Shown: positions 24,841-33,255 of the stretch, piece after piece
Layout: every line of letters begins with the position of its first letter
How positions within the stretch are numbered: position 1 is the first letter of the stretch
Assembly (NCBI RefSeq): GCF_011297335.1
Contig: NZ_JAAOTJ010000016.1
Coordinates: forward strand, 114,462-178,461
Length of the DNA stretch: 64,000 nucleotides
Reading direction: 5' to 3'
Origin: Catellatospora methionotrophica
GTDB lineage: Bacteria; Actinomycetota; Actinomycetes; Mycobacteriales; Micromonosporaceae
Notes under the pieces: generated by a model
The model's database searches: none
Told to the model about the DNA's origin: nothing
Seen by the model: only the letters and a program-made list of their open reading frames with translations
Position numbers and translations under genes: made by a program

Positions 24841-26856
24841 GTGCCGCCGAAGAAGAAGCGAACACGTGACCACAGCGCCCTCGACCTGCTAGAGGCCGCT
24901 GTCGGTGCGGTGCCCGGCGGCTCGGCCCGGCCCGGCCAGCAGGCCATGACCGCGGCCATCTCCACGGCGATCGAGTCCGGCGACCACCTGCTGGTGCAGG
25001 CCGGCACCGGCACCGGCAAGTCGCTGGCCTACCTCGCCCCCGCGCTGACCGTCGACGGCCCCGTCGTCATCTCGACGGCGACGCTGGCGCTGCAGTCGCA
25101 GCTGGTCGAGAAGGACCTGCCGCGCATCGGCAAGGCGATCTCCCCGCTGCTCGGCCGCGAGCCGACGTTCGCCCTGCTCAAAGGCCGTCACCACTACGTG
25201 TGCCTGGCGAAGCTGGAGCACTCCGACGAGCAGGACCCGCAGGACTCGCTGTTCGACGCGGGCACCAGCGGCAGCGGCGTGAAGTGGCTCGGCGAGTCGG
25301 GGCGGCTCGGCAAGCAGATCGAGCGCATCCGCGACTGGGCGATGGAGAGCGACACCGGCGACCGCGACGAGCTTGACCCGGGCGTCGACGACACGGCCTG
25401 GCGCATGGTGTCGACCCCGGCGCGCGAGTGCGTCGGCGCGGCCCGCTGCCCGTACGGGCCGGACTGCTTCGCCGAGCTGTCGCGTGCCCGCGCCCGCGAG
25501 GCCGACGTGGTGGTCACCAACCACTCGCTGCTGTCGGTCGACATGATGGCCGGGCGGCACATCGTGCCCGAGCACAAGCTCCTGATCATCGACGAGGCGC
25601 ACGAGCTGGCCGACCGGGTCTCCAGCGCCGCCCAGGCCGAGCTGACCCCCGACGCCGTGGACCGCACCGCCCGCGCCGCCCGCGCCTACGTGGAGGGCGA
25701 GGAGTACCAGTCCCTGGTCGAGGCCGCCGACGCGCTGACCGTCGGGCTGGCCGAGACCCCGGCCGGGCGGATCACCGGCAAGCTGCCGACGGGCATCGTC
25801 GAGGCCTGCACCCTGCTCGACGGGGCGACCCGGCGCGGGCTGTCCCGGATCGGCGAGATCAAGGCCGACGACCCCGACCCGGTGCGCAAGCAGCAGGCCA
25901 AGTCGCTGCTCGACGAGGTCTCCAAGACCGCGCAGCGGCTGCTGGAGGACAACGAGCACGACGTCGCCTGGGTCGAGCACGAGCCGCGCCGCGCCCTGGT
26001 CGTCGCACCGCTGTCGGTCGCCGGACTGCTCGGCGAGAAGCTGTACGAGGACCGCACCGTCATCGCCACCTCGGCCACGCTGACCCTGGGCGGCAACTTC
26101 GACACCCTCGCCCGCTCGCTGGGCCTGCCGGTGAGCCCCAAGACCCCCGCCAAGCCGGGCGCGCCCCCGGCGTTCGCCTCCGGGCCGGGCTGGAAGTCGC
26201 TCGACGTCGGCTCCCCGTTCGACTACCCGAAGCAGGGCATCCTCTACGTCGCCGCGCACCTGCCCCGGCCTGCCGCGTCGGGCCTGCCGGACGCGACCGG
26301 GGCGGAGCTGCTGGCGCTGGTCGAGGCGCTCGGCGGGCGTACCCTCGGGCTGTTCTCGTCTCGCAAGGCCGCGCAGCAGGCCGCGGAGCTGCTGCGGGCC
26401 AAGACGAACCTGACGGTGCTGCTGCAGGGCGACGAGGCGCTGCCGCTGCTGGTCCGCAAGTTCCGCGAGGACCGCAACAGCTGCCTGCTCGGCGTCATGT
26501 CCCTGTGGCAGGGCGTGGACGTGCCCGGTGACGCCTGCCAGCTGGTCGTCATCGACCGGCTCCCGTTCCCGCGCCCCGACGAGCCGCTGGCCTCGGCCCG
26601 CTCAGCGGCCGTCGACGAGGGTGGCGGCTCCGGCTTCGCCGCCGTGAGCGTGCCGATCGCGGCCATCCGCCTCGCCCAGGGCGTGGGCCGCCTGATCCGC
26701 TCCACCTCCGACAAGGGCGTCGTAGCCGTCCTCGACTCCCGCCTGGAGACCGCCCGCGGCTACGGCGCCTTCCTCCGCGCCAGCCTCCCGCCCTTCTGGT
26801 ACACCACCAAGCAGGACATCGTCCTCAAATCCCTCAAACGCCTCAGCGAAAGCTGA
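24841..26856 (+). CDS. dinG: DinG/XPD-like ATP-dependent DNA helicase with Fe-S cluster
   Basis: A superfamily 2 5'-3' helicase of 671 residues, likely for repair of R-loops or stalled forks. Walker A is GTGTGKS (Lys60), and the DEAH box lies at 251-254 in LLIIDEAHELADR. Four cysteines, Cys121 (YVCLAK) and Cys197, Cys203 and Cys209 (ECVGAARCPYGPDCF), match the cluster-binding spacing of the XPD/DinG group. C-terminal motifs include LWQGVDVPGD and QGVGRLIRS (motif VI). The GTG at 24841 starts before the basic PPKKKRTR; the frame remains open to 24781. Confidence 0.9.
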   Translation: MPPKKKRTRDHSALDLLEAAVGAVPGGSARPGQQAMTAAISTAIESGDHLLVQAGTGTGKSLAYLAPALTVDGPVVISTATLALQSQLVEKDLPRIGKAISPLLGREPTFALLKGRHHYVCLAKLEHSDEQDPQDSLFDAGTSGSGVKWLGESGRLGKQIERIRDWAMESDTGDRDELDPGVDDTAWRMVSTPARECVGAARCPYGPDCFAELSRARAREADVVVTNHSLLSVDMMAGRHIVPEHKLLIIDEAHELADRVSSAAQAELTPDAVDRTARAARAYVEGEEYQSLVEAADALTVGLAETPAGRITGKLPTGIVEACTLLDGATRRGLSRIGEIKADDPDPVRKQQAKSLLDEVSKTAQRLLEDNEHDVAWVEHEPRRALVVAPLSVAGLLGEKLYEDRTVIATSATLTLGGNFDTLARSLGLPVSPKTPAKPGAPPAFASGPGWKSLDVGSPFDYPKQGILYVAAHLPRPAASGLPDATGAELLALVEALGGRTLGLFSSRKAAQQAAELLRAKTNLTVLLQGDEALPLLVRKFREDRNSCLLGVMSLWQGVDVPGDACQLVVIDRLPFPRPDEPLASARSAAVDEGGGSGFAAVSVPIAAIRLAQGVGRLIRSTSDKGVVAVLDSRLETARGYGAFLRASLPPFWYTTKQDIVLKSLKRLSES

Positions 26857-26874
26857 CCCCGGCCGGGCTCTCCG

Positions 26875-26934
26875 GCAGTTTCCGGGAAACTGCGCGAATC
26901 CGGCGCGCGATAGCCGCACTTTCCCCGAAACTGC
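26875..26934. repeat. Paired palindromic elements between convergent genes
   Basis: GCAGTTTCCGGGAAACTGC (26875-26893) is a 9-bp-arm palindrome, followed by the near copy GCACTTTCCCCGAAACTGC (26916-26934). The pair lies between the convergent helicase and DUF5685 genes and may act as a two-way terminator. No other copy was seen in this window. Confidence 0.6.
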
Positions 26935-26969
26935 ACGACCGCCGGGTGCGCGCCGCGCGGGCACGGGGG

Positions 26970-28148
26970 TCAGCAGTCGCAGTCGCAGCAGTCGCAGTGT
27001 TTGCAGACCTTGCAGCATTTGCAGACGTCGCAGCAGTCGCCGCAGTCGCTGCAGTCGCAGTTCGTGCACCAGCCCTCGCGGGGCAGGCCGCTCCACGGGC
27101 CGGGGTACGGGTCGCGGCAGCAGACCTGGCAGGTGCAGCACATCCAGCTCGCCACGGCGCAGCCGAAGATCGGGCCGCGCGTCGCGGGCGGCCGTTCGAC
27201 CTGCGGCCACCAGCACGAGCCGCTCCCCGACGGCTGCGGGGGCTTCGGCGGGCGGCCCTTCTTGCCGGGCTGGACGACCGGCGGGTAGTAGCCGGGGTCC
27301 GCACCGGTGAAGGTGCGCTCGATGGCGTGGTCGACCTCGTGCACCAGCAGCCGGTGCACCAGCTTGCCGTCGGCGAGCTCCACCTCGGCCAGGGCCAGCC
27401 GCAGGCCTGCCGCCGCGTCCCGTGCGAGCACCCCCGCCTGCGCGAACGACGCGCCGGTGGCGAGCAGCGGATTCCACGCCCCGGTGGCCCGGTCGGCGGC
27501 CACATCCTCGACCGCGTCGAGCAGGTGCGCGATCCGGCCGAAGAAACGTCCCGCCTCGGCCAGCGGCTCGGCGTTGCCGGGCCGTCCCGCCAGCACGGCG
27601 GTGTGCGCGAACGCGGCGGCCGTGGCGAGTTCGGTCGGCTCGGTGACGGTCAGCAGCGAGCCGCCCAGCATGATCGCCTTTTCGACCTCGCGCTGGCCGT
27701 ACACGGCCGCCAGCAGCACGCCGGTGTCCAGACCGAGGTCCAGCCCGGAGCGGTGGGCCCGCGCGGCCCAGCGCCGGGCGACCAGGCGCGCGCCTGCGGC
27801 GACCGGTCGGCGGGCGTACGCCCCGTCGCCGTCGGCCACGTGGTCGGACAGCTTGGCCGAGGCCAGCACCAGCGAGACCGTCGCGGCCAGCCGCGCCCCC
27901 ACCCCCTCGGCCACGAGGGCGGTGCGCATACCGCGCAGCGGGCACGGCCCGGCGGTGCGCCGCTGGACGGTCGGTGACTGCGCCTGGGTCAGCGCGGAGA
28001 TGATCAGGCCGTCGTAGTTGGTGACGATGCGGGCCGCCTGGCCGTGCTCGTCCCGTAGGGCGAGGCACAGCCCGCACAGGTGGCCGAGCCACTCGCCGTG
28101 CAGCCGCTCGGACAGGCTGTGCGCGCAGGGTCTGATGATGCCGAACAC
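26970..28148 (-). CDS. DUF5685 family protein with polycysteine C-terminal tail
   Basis: The body (~1-290) is an all-helical DUF5685-type domain beginning MFGIIRPCAHSLSERLHGEW and GHLCGLCLALRD, with conserved early cysteines and later HLLDAVEDVAAD. Past a Pro/Gly linker (near 297-310), the last ~85 residues contain 22 cysteines; 15 of them are in the final 32 residues, spaced CxxC, CxC and CC with Asp and Lys between. Such a tail should bind several metal ions or a cluster, like a metallothionein. The function of the family is unknown. The tail codons create a repetitive DNA stretch at about 26970-27065. The gene is convergent with dinG. Confidence 0.8.
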   Translation of the reverse strand: MFGIIRPCAHSLSERLHGEWLGHLCGLCLALRDEHGQAARIVTNYDGLIISALTQAQSPTVQRRTAGPCPLRGMRTALVAEGVGARLAATVSLVLASAKLSDHVADGDGAYARRPVAAGARLVARRWAARAHRSGLDLGLDTGVLLAAVYGQREVEKAIMLGGSLLTVTEPTELATAAAFAHTAVLAGRPGNAEPLAEAGRFFGRIAHLLDAVEDVAADRATGAWNPLLATGASFAQAGVLARDAAAGLRLALAEVELADGKLVHRLLVHEVDHAIERTFTGADPGYYPPVVQPGKKGRPPKPPQPSGSGSCWWPQVERPPATRGPIFGCAVASWMCCTCQVCCRDPYPGPWSGLPREGWCTNCDCSDCGDCCDVCKCCKVCKHCDCCDCDC

Positions 28149-28251
28149 GCGCGGCAGCCTAGGCGACGCGGGCTCGCTCCGTGGGGCATGTGTCGCCCTG
28201 CCGACCGTCGCCGACTGCCACCACGTCGGCTCCGCCGGACGTCAGCCGAGG

Positions 28252-28593
28252 TCAGAGATACAGACCGGTGGCGTCGGGCTCCACGCGGGAGGCCGCCACG
28301 GCGTGCACGTCGCGCTCGCGCAGCAGCACGTACGCCTCGCCGTGCAGTTCCACCTCGGAGCGCTCGTCCGGGTCGAACAGGACCCGGTCGCCGACCTGGA
28401 TCGCGCGCACGTGCGGGCCGACGCCGACCGCGGTGGCCCAGGACAGCCGCGTCCCGACCGAGGCGGTGGCCGGGATCACCAGGCCCGCGGACGAGCGCCG
28501 CTCCCCCTCGGCCGCCTCCTGCTTGACCAGCACCCGGTCGTGCAGCAGGCGGATCGGCAGACCGGTCTCGGCGGTGGCGGGGTTGAGTGTCAC
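28252..28593 (-). CDS. Orphan Cpn10/GroES-like protein
   Basis: The 113-residue protein follows the Cpn10 pattern: IRLLHDRVLVKQEAAEGERRSSAGLVIP, then AVGVGPHVRAIQVGDRVLFD and VELHGEAYVLLRERDVHAV. The mobile loop region (EGERRSSAGLV) is present. It is not next to groEL, which lies at 45726 in this window without its own groES. It may be a divergent second co-chaperonin. The start is GTG at 28593. It is divergent from the AI-2E family gene. Confidence 0.8.
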   Translation of the reverse strand: MTLNPATAETGLPIRLLHDRVLVKQEAAEGERRSSAGLVIPATASVGTRLSWATAVGVGPHVRAIQVGDRVLFDPDERSEVELHGEAYVLLRERDVHAVAASRVEPDATGLYL

Positions 28594-28674
28594 GCGGGTC
28601 AGGGTACTTCCCCCATGATGCGATGGTCGCAGGCGACTAACGTGGTGACGTTGCCTGTCCCCGGGAGGACACCA

Positions 28675-29934
28675 GTGGGTCGTTTGGACAACTTCAAGGC
28701 GAACGTGCGGCGCGCCTACGAGGCGAGCCGTGCCAGCGCCCGCGCCAAGCGCGAGCAGGACGAACGCGAGCGCGAGGACGCCGGGGCACCGCTGCCCGAG
28801 CCGGTCGAGCCCGAGTTGCAGCACTACTCCACGGCCAGCCGCGACGACGTCGACGTGCCGTACAGCCTGCGCATCGGCGCGGCCTGGGCCTGGCGCATCA
28901 TCGTGCTCGGTTTCCTGCTGGTCTACCTGCTGCAGTTCCTCGGCAAGATCAGCATCGTGATCGTGCCGGTGCTGATCGCGATGCTGCTGGCGGCGCTGCT
29001 GGGGCCTGCGGTGCGCTGGCTGAACCACATCCGGGTGCACCGGTCGCTGGCCACCGCGATCGTGGTGCTGGTCGGGCTGGCCGCCGTCGCGGGCACGCTG
29101 ACCCTGGTGATCAACCAGTTCGTCAACGGGCTGCCCGATCTGACCAAGAACGCGGCGGAGGGCATCCAGCAGATCCAGACCTGGCTCAAGAACGGCCCGC
29201 TGCACCTGACGGACGCGCAGCTCGGCAGCGCGATCGACTCGGTCACCAAGTCCATCACGACGAACAAGGAAGCCCTGACGACCGGCGCGATCACCACGGC
29301 GACGACCGTGTTCGAGGTGCTCAGCGGCCTGTTCCTGGTCATCTTCACGCTGTTCTTCTTCCTGCGCGACGGCCGGGTCATCTGGCGCTTCCTGCTGCGG
29401 CTGGTGCCCAACCAGGCCCGCGAGCCGCTGGACCGGGCCGGGCTGGCCGCCTGGGGCTCGCTGGGGGCGTACGTGCGGGCGACCGTGCTGGTCGCGTTCA
29501 TCGACGCGGTCGGCATCGGCATCGCGCTGGCGCTGCTGCGGGTGCCGTTCGCGCTGCCGCTGGCCGCGCTGGTGTTCCTCGGCGCGTTCATCCCGATCGT
29601 CGGCGCCACCCTGTCCGGGGCGGTCGCGGTGCTGGTCGCGCTGGTCACCAACGGGCCGCTGACGGCGCTGCTGGTGCTGGCCGCGGTCATCGCCATCCAG
29701 CAGATCGAAGGCCACCTGCTCCAGCCGCTGATCATGGGACGGGCGGTGGCCATCCACCCGCTCGCGGTGATCCTCGGCATCGCCGCGGGTGTGGTGCTGG
29801 CCGGGATCGTGGGCGCGCTGATCGCCGTACCGCTGATCGCGATCCTGAACACGGCGATCCGGTCGCTGGCCGGACGCCCGCAGCCGGAACCCGACTCGGT
29901 GATCGTCAAAGCGCCGCCCGCACCGGCCGCCTGA
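28675..29934 (+). CDS. AI-2E family (DUF20) membrane transporter
   Basis: The 419-residue membrane protein has a charged N-terminal region (~1-70, rich in Arg/Glu), about eight transmembrane segments, a long amphipathic region between the third and fourth (QFVNGLPDLTKNAAEGIQQI), and the family signature GAFIPIVGATLSGAVAVLVA near 306-325 followed by IQQIEGHLLQPLIMGRAVAIHP. Proposed family roles range from autoinducer export to sodium/proton exchange, so the substrate is open. GGGAGG precedes the GTG at 28675. Confidence 0.88.
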   Translation: MGRLDNFKANVRRAYEASRASARAKREQDEREREDAGAPLPEPVEPELQHYSTASRDDVDVPYSLRIGAAWAWRIIVLGFLLVYLLQFLGKISIVIVPVLIAMLLAALLGPAVRWLNHIRVHRSLATAIVVLVGLAAVAGTLTLVINQFVNGLPDLTKNAAEGIQQIQTWLKNGPLHLTDAQLGSAIDSVTKSITTNKEALTTGAITTATTVFEVLSGLFLVIFTLFFFLRDGRVIWRFLLRLVPNQAREPLDRAGLAAWGSLGAYVRATVLVAFIDAVGIGIALALLRVPFALPLAALVFLGAFIPIVGATLSGAVAVLVALVTNGPLTALLVLAAVIAIQQIEGHLLQPLIMGRAVAIHPLAVILGIAAGVVLAGIVGALIAVPLIAILNTAIRSLAGRPQPEPDSVIVKAPPAPAA

Positions 29935-29945
29935 GGCACGAAACC

Positions 29946-29984
29946 ACGAAGGGCTCCGCCGGTATGACCGGCGGAGCCCTTTCG
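29946..29984. terminator. Bidirectional terminator
   Basis: GGGCTCCGCCGGT and its complement ACCGGCGGAGCCC form a stem around a three-base loop, flanked by GAA and TTC, between the convergent AI-2E and PrsW genes. Confidence 0.85.
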
Positions 29985-29998
29985 TCGTGACGGCGGTG

Positions 29999-31609
29999 TC
30001 AGGCCGCCTGGGGCGGGTAGTGCGGCTGCGGCGGGTACGGGTAGCCCGGATACGTCGGGTACGCCGGGGCGGGCGGGGGCAGCAGCACGGGCACCGGCAC
30101 CACCGGTTCGGCGGGCATCGGCACCGTGCGGGCCACCCCGTCCGGGAACGTCATCCGGTAGGCCGTGCCGTCGAAGAAGGCAGGCGGCACCTGCGGATCG
30201 CGCCCCACGAACGCCGCCCGCGCGGTGCTCAGCACCTGCAGCAGGTCGCGCTCCTCGGTGGCACTGCGGTCCCGGTCGGCGGCGCTCACGTCGAGGCCGC
30301 GGTTCATGCCGTCGCGCACCAGCGCCAGCCGGGTCGCGGCGAACTGGAACTGCTTCATCGCCTTGCGGCCCGGATCCCCGGCGACCCGCTTCGCCCACAC
30401 CCGGGCCGCGTTCCTGCGCGACAGCGTGCCCATGGCCGCCACCTCCGGCGGCGTCAGCCAGCCCGCCATCGCGTACGCGGGCAGCACCTGCAGCGCCAGC
30501 CGCCCCTCACGGGCCCGCACCCACAGCGCCACGCCGATCATCGACAGGAACACCGGCACCATGACCGCGATGTATCCGTACAGGAAGAAGTAGGGGCTGA
30601 TCTCGGCGGACAGCGTCGCCATCAGGTTCCACGAGCCGTGCAGGATCATCGCCAGCAGCAGCCCGCCGATCGGCGCGCACCAGCGCACCCAGCTGCTCGC
30701 CGAACGCGCGGCGATGCCGATGCCGATGCCGGTCATCGAGGTGAACAGCGGGTGGGCGAACCCGGAGATCAGGATGCGGCCCAGGAACATGCCGAAGACC
30801 AGCTGCGCCCCCGAGTACGGACCCCACTGCTCGTTGCCCGTGTAGAAGCCGTGCCCGCCCAGGTAGAGGATGTTCTCGACCATCGCGAAGCCGACCCCGG
30901 ACAGGCCGCAGTAGACGATGCCGTCGGTGATGCCGGACAGCTCGCGGCGGCGGCGCCACAGGATCCACAGCGGGAACGCCGCCTTGCCCAGCTCCTCGAT
31001 GAACGGCGCGACGACCGTGGCGACCACCGTGTCCGGCAGCGTCACCACGTTCAGCCAGCCGGAGAAGAACGAGTTGACGCCCAGCGCCAGCAGCGTGGCC
31101 GGGAACGCGCCCCACAGGAAGCTGATCACGAGCAGTTTCGGCGGCTCCGGCTCGTACCGGTCGAGCCACAGGAACGCGGCGACCAGCACCGGCACCGGCA
31201 GCAGCGCCGCTGACAGGCCGACTCCGAACGCCAGCGGCCCGATCTTCCAGCCGAGGTAGCCGAGCATGCCCAGCGCGGAGCCGCCCACCACGACGATCGC
31301 CAGCAGCAGCGGCAGCCAGCGCCGGGGGCGCTTGACCGGCAGTGTCGGCTCCGGCAGCCCCGGCGGCAGGCCGAGTCCGGCCGTGCCGACAGCGGCGGGT
31401 TCGGAGGCGACCGGTGCCACCGCCGCAGGCGCCACGGGTGCGGGCACGTCCGGCTTGGACAGCGACATGGCGGGGCCGGAGGAGTCCGGGGGCTGCCACG
31501 GCTGGGCCGGTGCGGTCGGCTGCCACCCGGGGGGCGGCGGCCACGGTGCGGGAGGCGGGCCGCCGTCGCCCGTGCCGGGTGCGGTCCCAGGAGTCGGGAG
31601 GTCGGACAT
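29999..31609 (-). CDS. PrsW family intramembrane metalloprotease
   Basis: The 536-residue membrane protein has a Pro/Ala-rich cytoplasmic N-terminus of ~95 residues and then about eight transmembrane helices. The metal-site motifs of the CPBP/PrsW group are visible: APFIEELGKAAFPL (Glu-Glu pair), the MVEN segment, GFAHPLFTSMTGI (His) and LHGSWN (His). Relatives cleave anti-sigma factors within the membrane to trigger stress responses; the substrate here is unknown. The C-terminal ~140 residues are soluble and charged, ending in a Pro/Tyr-rich tail. Confidence 0.88.
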   Translation of the reverse strand: MSDLPTPGTAPGTGDGGPPPAPWPPPPGWQPTAPAQPWQPPDSSGPAMSLSKPDVPAPVAPAAVAPVASEPAAVGTAGLGLPPGLPEPTLPVKRPRRWLPLLLAIVVVGGSALGMLGYLGWKIGPLAFGVGLSAALLPVPVLVAAFLWLDRYEPEPPKLLVISFLWGAFPATLLALGVNSFFSGWLNVVTLPDTVVATVVAPFIEELGKAAFPLWILWRRRRELSGITDGIVYCGLSGVGFAMVENILYLGGHGFYTGNEQWGPYSGAQLVFGMFLGRILISGFAHPLFTSMTGIGIGIAARSASSWVRWCAPIGGLLLAMILHGSWNLMATLSAEISPYFFLYGYIAVMVPVFLSMIGVALWVRAREGRLALQVLPAYAMAGWLTPPEVAAMGTLSRRNAARVWAKRVAGDPGRKAMKQFQFAATRLALVRDGMNRGLDVSAADRDRSATEERDLLQVLSTARAAFVGRDPQVPPAFFDGTAYRMTFPDGVARTVPMPAEPVVPVPVLLPPPAPAYPTYPGYPYPPQPHYPPQAA

Positions 31610-31642
31610 GGCCGCAGCCTACCTCCGCTATGCTCGGCGAAA

Positions 31643-31810
31643 GGTCACGAGTGTCAGCCGCTCTCACATTCGCCTGCGCAAGCGGTCGAAGGTGTCGAAA
31701 GATGGAGCAAAGCCCCGGCTTGCTGACCGGCAACCCTCTGTAGTTCGCGGTGGGGTGCCCCGGGTGATGACCGGGCCCAGCCCGTTGACGTGCTGGGCAA
31801 GCGCGGACCA
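31643..31810 (+). ncRNA. SAM-IV riboswitch
   Basis: The sequence carries the conserved SAM-IV core: the opening GGTCACGAGTGTCAGC, then AAGCCCCGGCTTGCTGACC, GGCAACCCTC, GCGGTGGGGTGCCCCGGG, TGATGACC, and the pseudoknot tail GGCAAGCGCGGACC. It lies about 100 bp before a class V aminotransferase gene. Between it and the gene a small hairpin (GGGGTC-CCT-GACCCC, 31882-31896) abuts the ribosome site GGAGG (31897-31901), so expression is probably switched at translation initiation when SAM is bound. Confidence 0.9.
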
Positions 31811-31907
31811 CTGCCTCCGCTAGTGGCTCGTCCGGCGACCGCCTGAACCGCGGCCGCTCTGGCGTGCCCACCAGCGGCTCAGGGGTCCCTGACCCCGGAG
31901 GTGCCCC

Positions 31908-33182
31908 ATGACCGCGATCGCCCAACGACCCTGCAGCCCGGTCGAGGCCGCAGACCTCGCGCCCGTACGCGTGGCCGAGCCCGAGCTGACGGTGCTCGGC
32001 GTGCCCGGCCAGATCAACCTCGACTACGCCGCCACCGCGCCCTGCCTGAAGGCCGCCGCTGACGCGGTCACCGCCCTGCTCCCCTGGTACGGCTCCGTAC
32101 ACCGGGGCGCGGGCGCGTTGTCGCAGCGCTGCACGCTGGAGTACGAGCGCGCCCGGCAGACGGTCGGCGACTTCGTCGGCGGGCGCGCCGACGACCACGT
32201 GATCTTCACCCGCAACACCACCGACGCGCTCAACCTGCTGGCCCACGCCCTGCCCACGGGCACGACGGTGATCACGTACGCCGGTGAGCACCACGCCAAC
32301 CTGCTCCCCTGGCCCAACGCGGTGCGCCTGCCGGTGCCCGGCTCCCCCGAGGCCGCCGTGCGCTACCTCGCCGCGGCGCTGGCCGAGGTCCGCCGGGGCA
32401 ACGCCGAAGGGCAGATCCTGGTCGCCGTCACCGGCGCCAGCAACGTCACCGGCGAGCTGTGGCCGGTCGCGCAGCTGGCCCTGATCGCGCACCGGTTCGG
32501 GGCCCGGATCGTGCTCGACGCCGCGCAGCTCGCCCCGCACGTGCCGGTCGACGTGTCCACGCTGGACGTCGACTACGTGGCGCTGTCCGGGCACAAGCTC
32601 TACGCTCCGTTCGGCGCGGGCGTGCTCGTCGGCCGGGGCGACTGGCTCGACGCCGCCGCGCCGTACCTGGCGGGCGGCGGGGCGACCAGCGGCGTCGGCG
32701 ACGCCACCCACGACGTGCGGTGGACCACCGGCCCGGCCCGGCACGAGGCGGGCACGCCCAACCTGCTCGGCGCGGTCGCGCTGGCCGCGGTGTGCACCAC
32801 CCTGGAGGCCGCCGACCGGTACGCGCTGCACGCCGAGGAGCAGCGCCTGCTGGCCAAGCTGCGCGAAGGACTGGCCGCGCTGCCCGACGTCGCCGAGCTC
32901 CGCACCTTCGGCGCGGACGCGGCCCGGATCGGCGTGGTGTCGTTCGCGGTGCGGGGCCGCGACTCGGCCGAGATCGCCCAGCGGCTGGGCCGCGAGCACC
33001 AGATCGGGGTGCGCGACGGCCTGTTCTGCGCCCACCCGCTGGCCCGCCGCCTGCTCGGCGAGGCCTCGGTGCGGGCGGGCTGGGACGGCGTGCCCGCCAC
33101 CGCGCTGCGGGCCAGCATCGGCATCGGCACCACCGACGCCGACGTCGACGCCTTCCTCGGCGCGCTGCGCACCATCGTCTGA
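31908..33182 (+). CDS. Class V aminotransferase / cysteine desulfurase-like PLP enzyme
   Basis: The 424-residue fold-type I enzyme resembles NifS/SufS-type desulfurases: LDYAATAPCLKAA near 39-51, GSVHRGAGALSQRC, the PLP-phosphate region RNTTDALNLLAHAL, DAAQLAPH near 204-211, and the PLP lysine in LSGHKLYAPFGAG near 225-237. A cysteine in VRDGLFCAHPLARRLL lies about where desulfurases have the persulfide cysteine, but the surroundings differ, so activity is uncertain. Control by a SAM-IV riboswitch ties it to methionine/SAM or sulfur supply. The ribosome site is GGAGGTG. Confidence 0.8.
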   Translation: MTAIAQRPCSPVEAADLAPVRVAEPELTVLGVPGQINLDYAATAPCLKAAADAVTALLPWYGSVHRGAGALSQRCTLEYERARQTVGDFVGGRADDHVIFTRNTTDALNLLAHALPTGTTVITYAGEHHANLLPWPNAVRLPVPGSPEAAVRYLAAALAEVRRGNAEGQILVAVTGASNVTGELWPVAQLALIAHRFGARIVLDAAQLAPHVPVDVSTLDVDYVALSGHKLYAPFGAGVLVGRGDWLDAAAPYLAGGGATSGVGDATHDVRWTTGPARHEAGTPNLLGAVALAAVCTTLEAADRYALHAEEQRLLAKLREGLAALPDVAELRTFGADAARIGVVSFAVRGRDSAEIAQRLGREHQIGVRDGLFCAHPLARRLLGEASVRAGWDGVPATALRASIGIGTTDADVDAFLGALRTIV

Positions 33183-33205
33183 GCCGCCGACGCGCGGAAA
33201 AGGAT

Positions 33206-33236
33206 CGGCCGGTGACCCGTGGCGGGTCACCGGCCG
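33206..33236. terminator. Bidirectional terminator
   Basis: CGGCCGGTGACCCG (33206-33219) and its exact complement (33223-33236) with a TGG loop separate the convergent aminotransferase and LPXTG-protein genes. There is no U-run, as is usual in this genome. Confidence 0.85.
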
Positions 33237-33255
33237 CATGCCGCTACCTGACGGA

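Noticed and set aside
26970..27070. Repeated GCAGTCGCAG-type units looking like a short CRISPR or minisatellite
   Set aside because: They are Cys-Asp codons of the DUF5685 tail on the minus strand, irregularly spaced, with no spacers.
30507..33239. A 910-codon minus-strand frame spanning the aminotransferase, the SAM-IV riboswitch and part of PrsW
   Set aside because: It crosses an RNA element and two genes on different strands and has no recognisable domain; it is a frame shadow.
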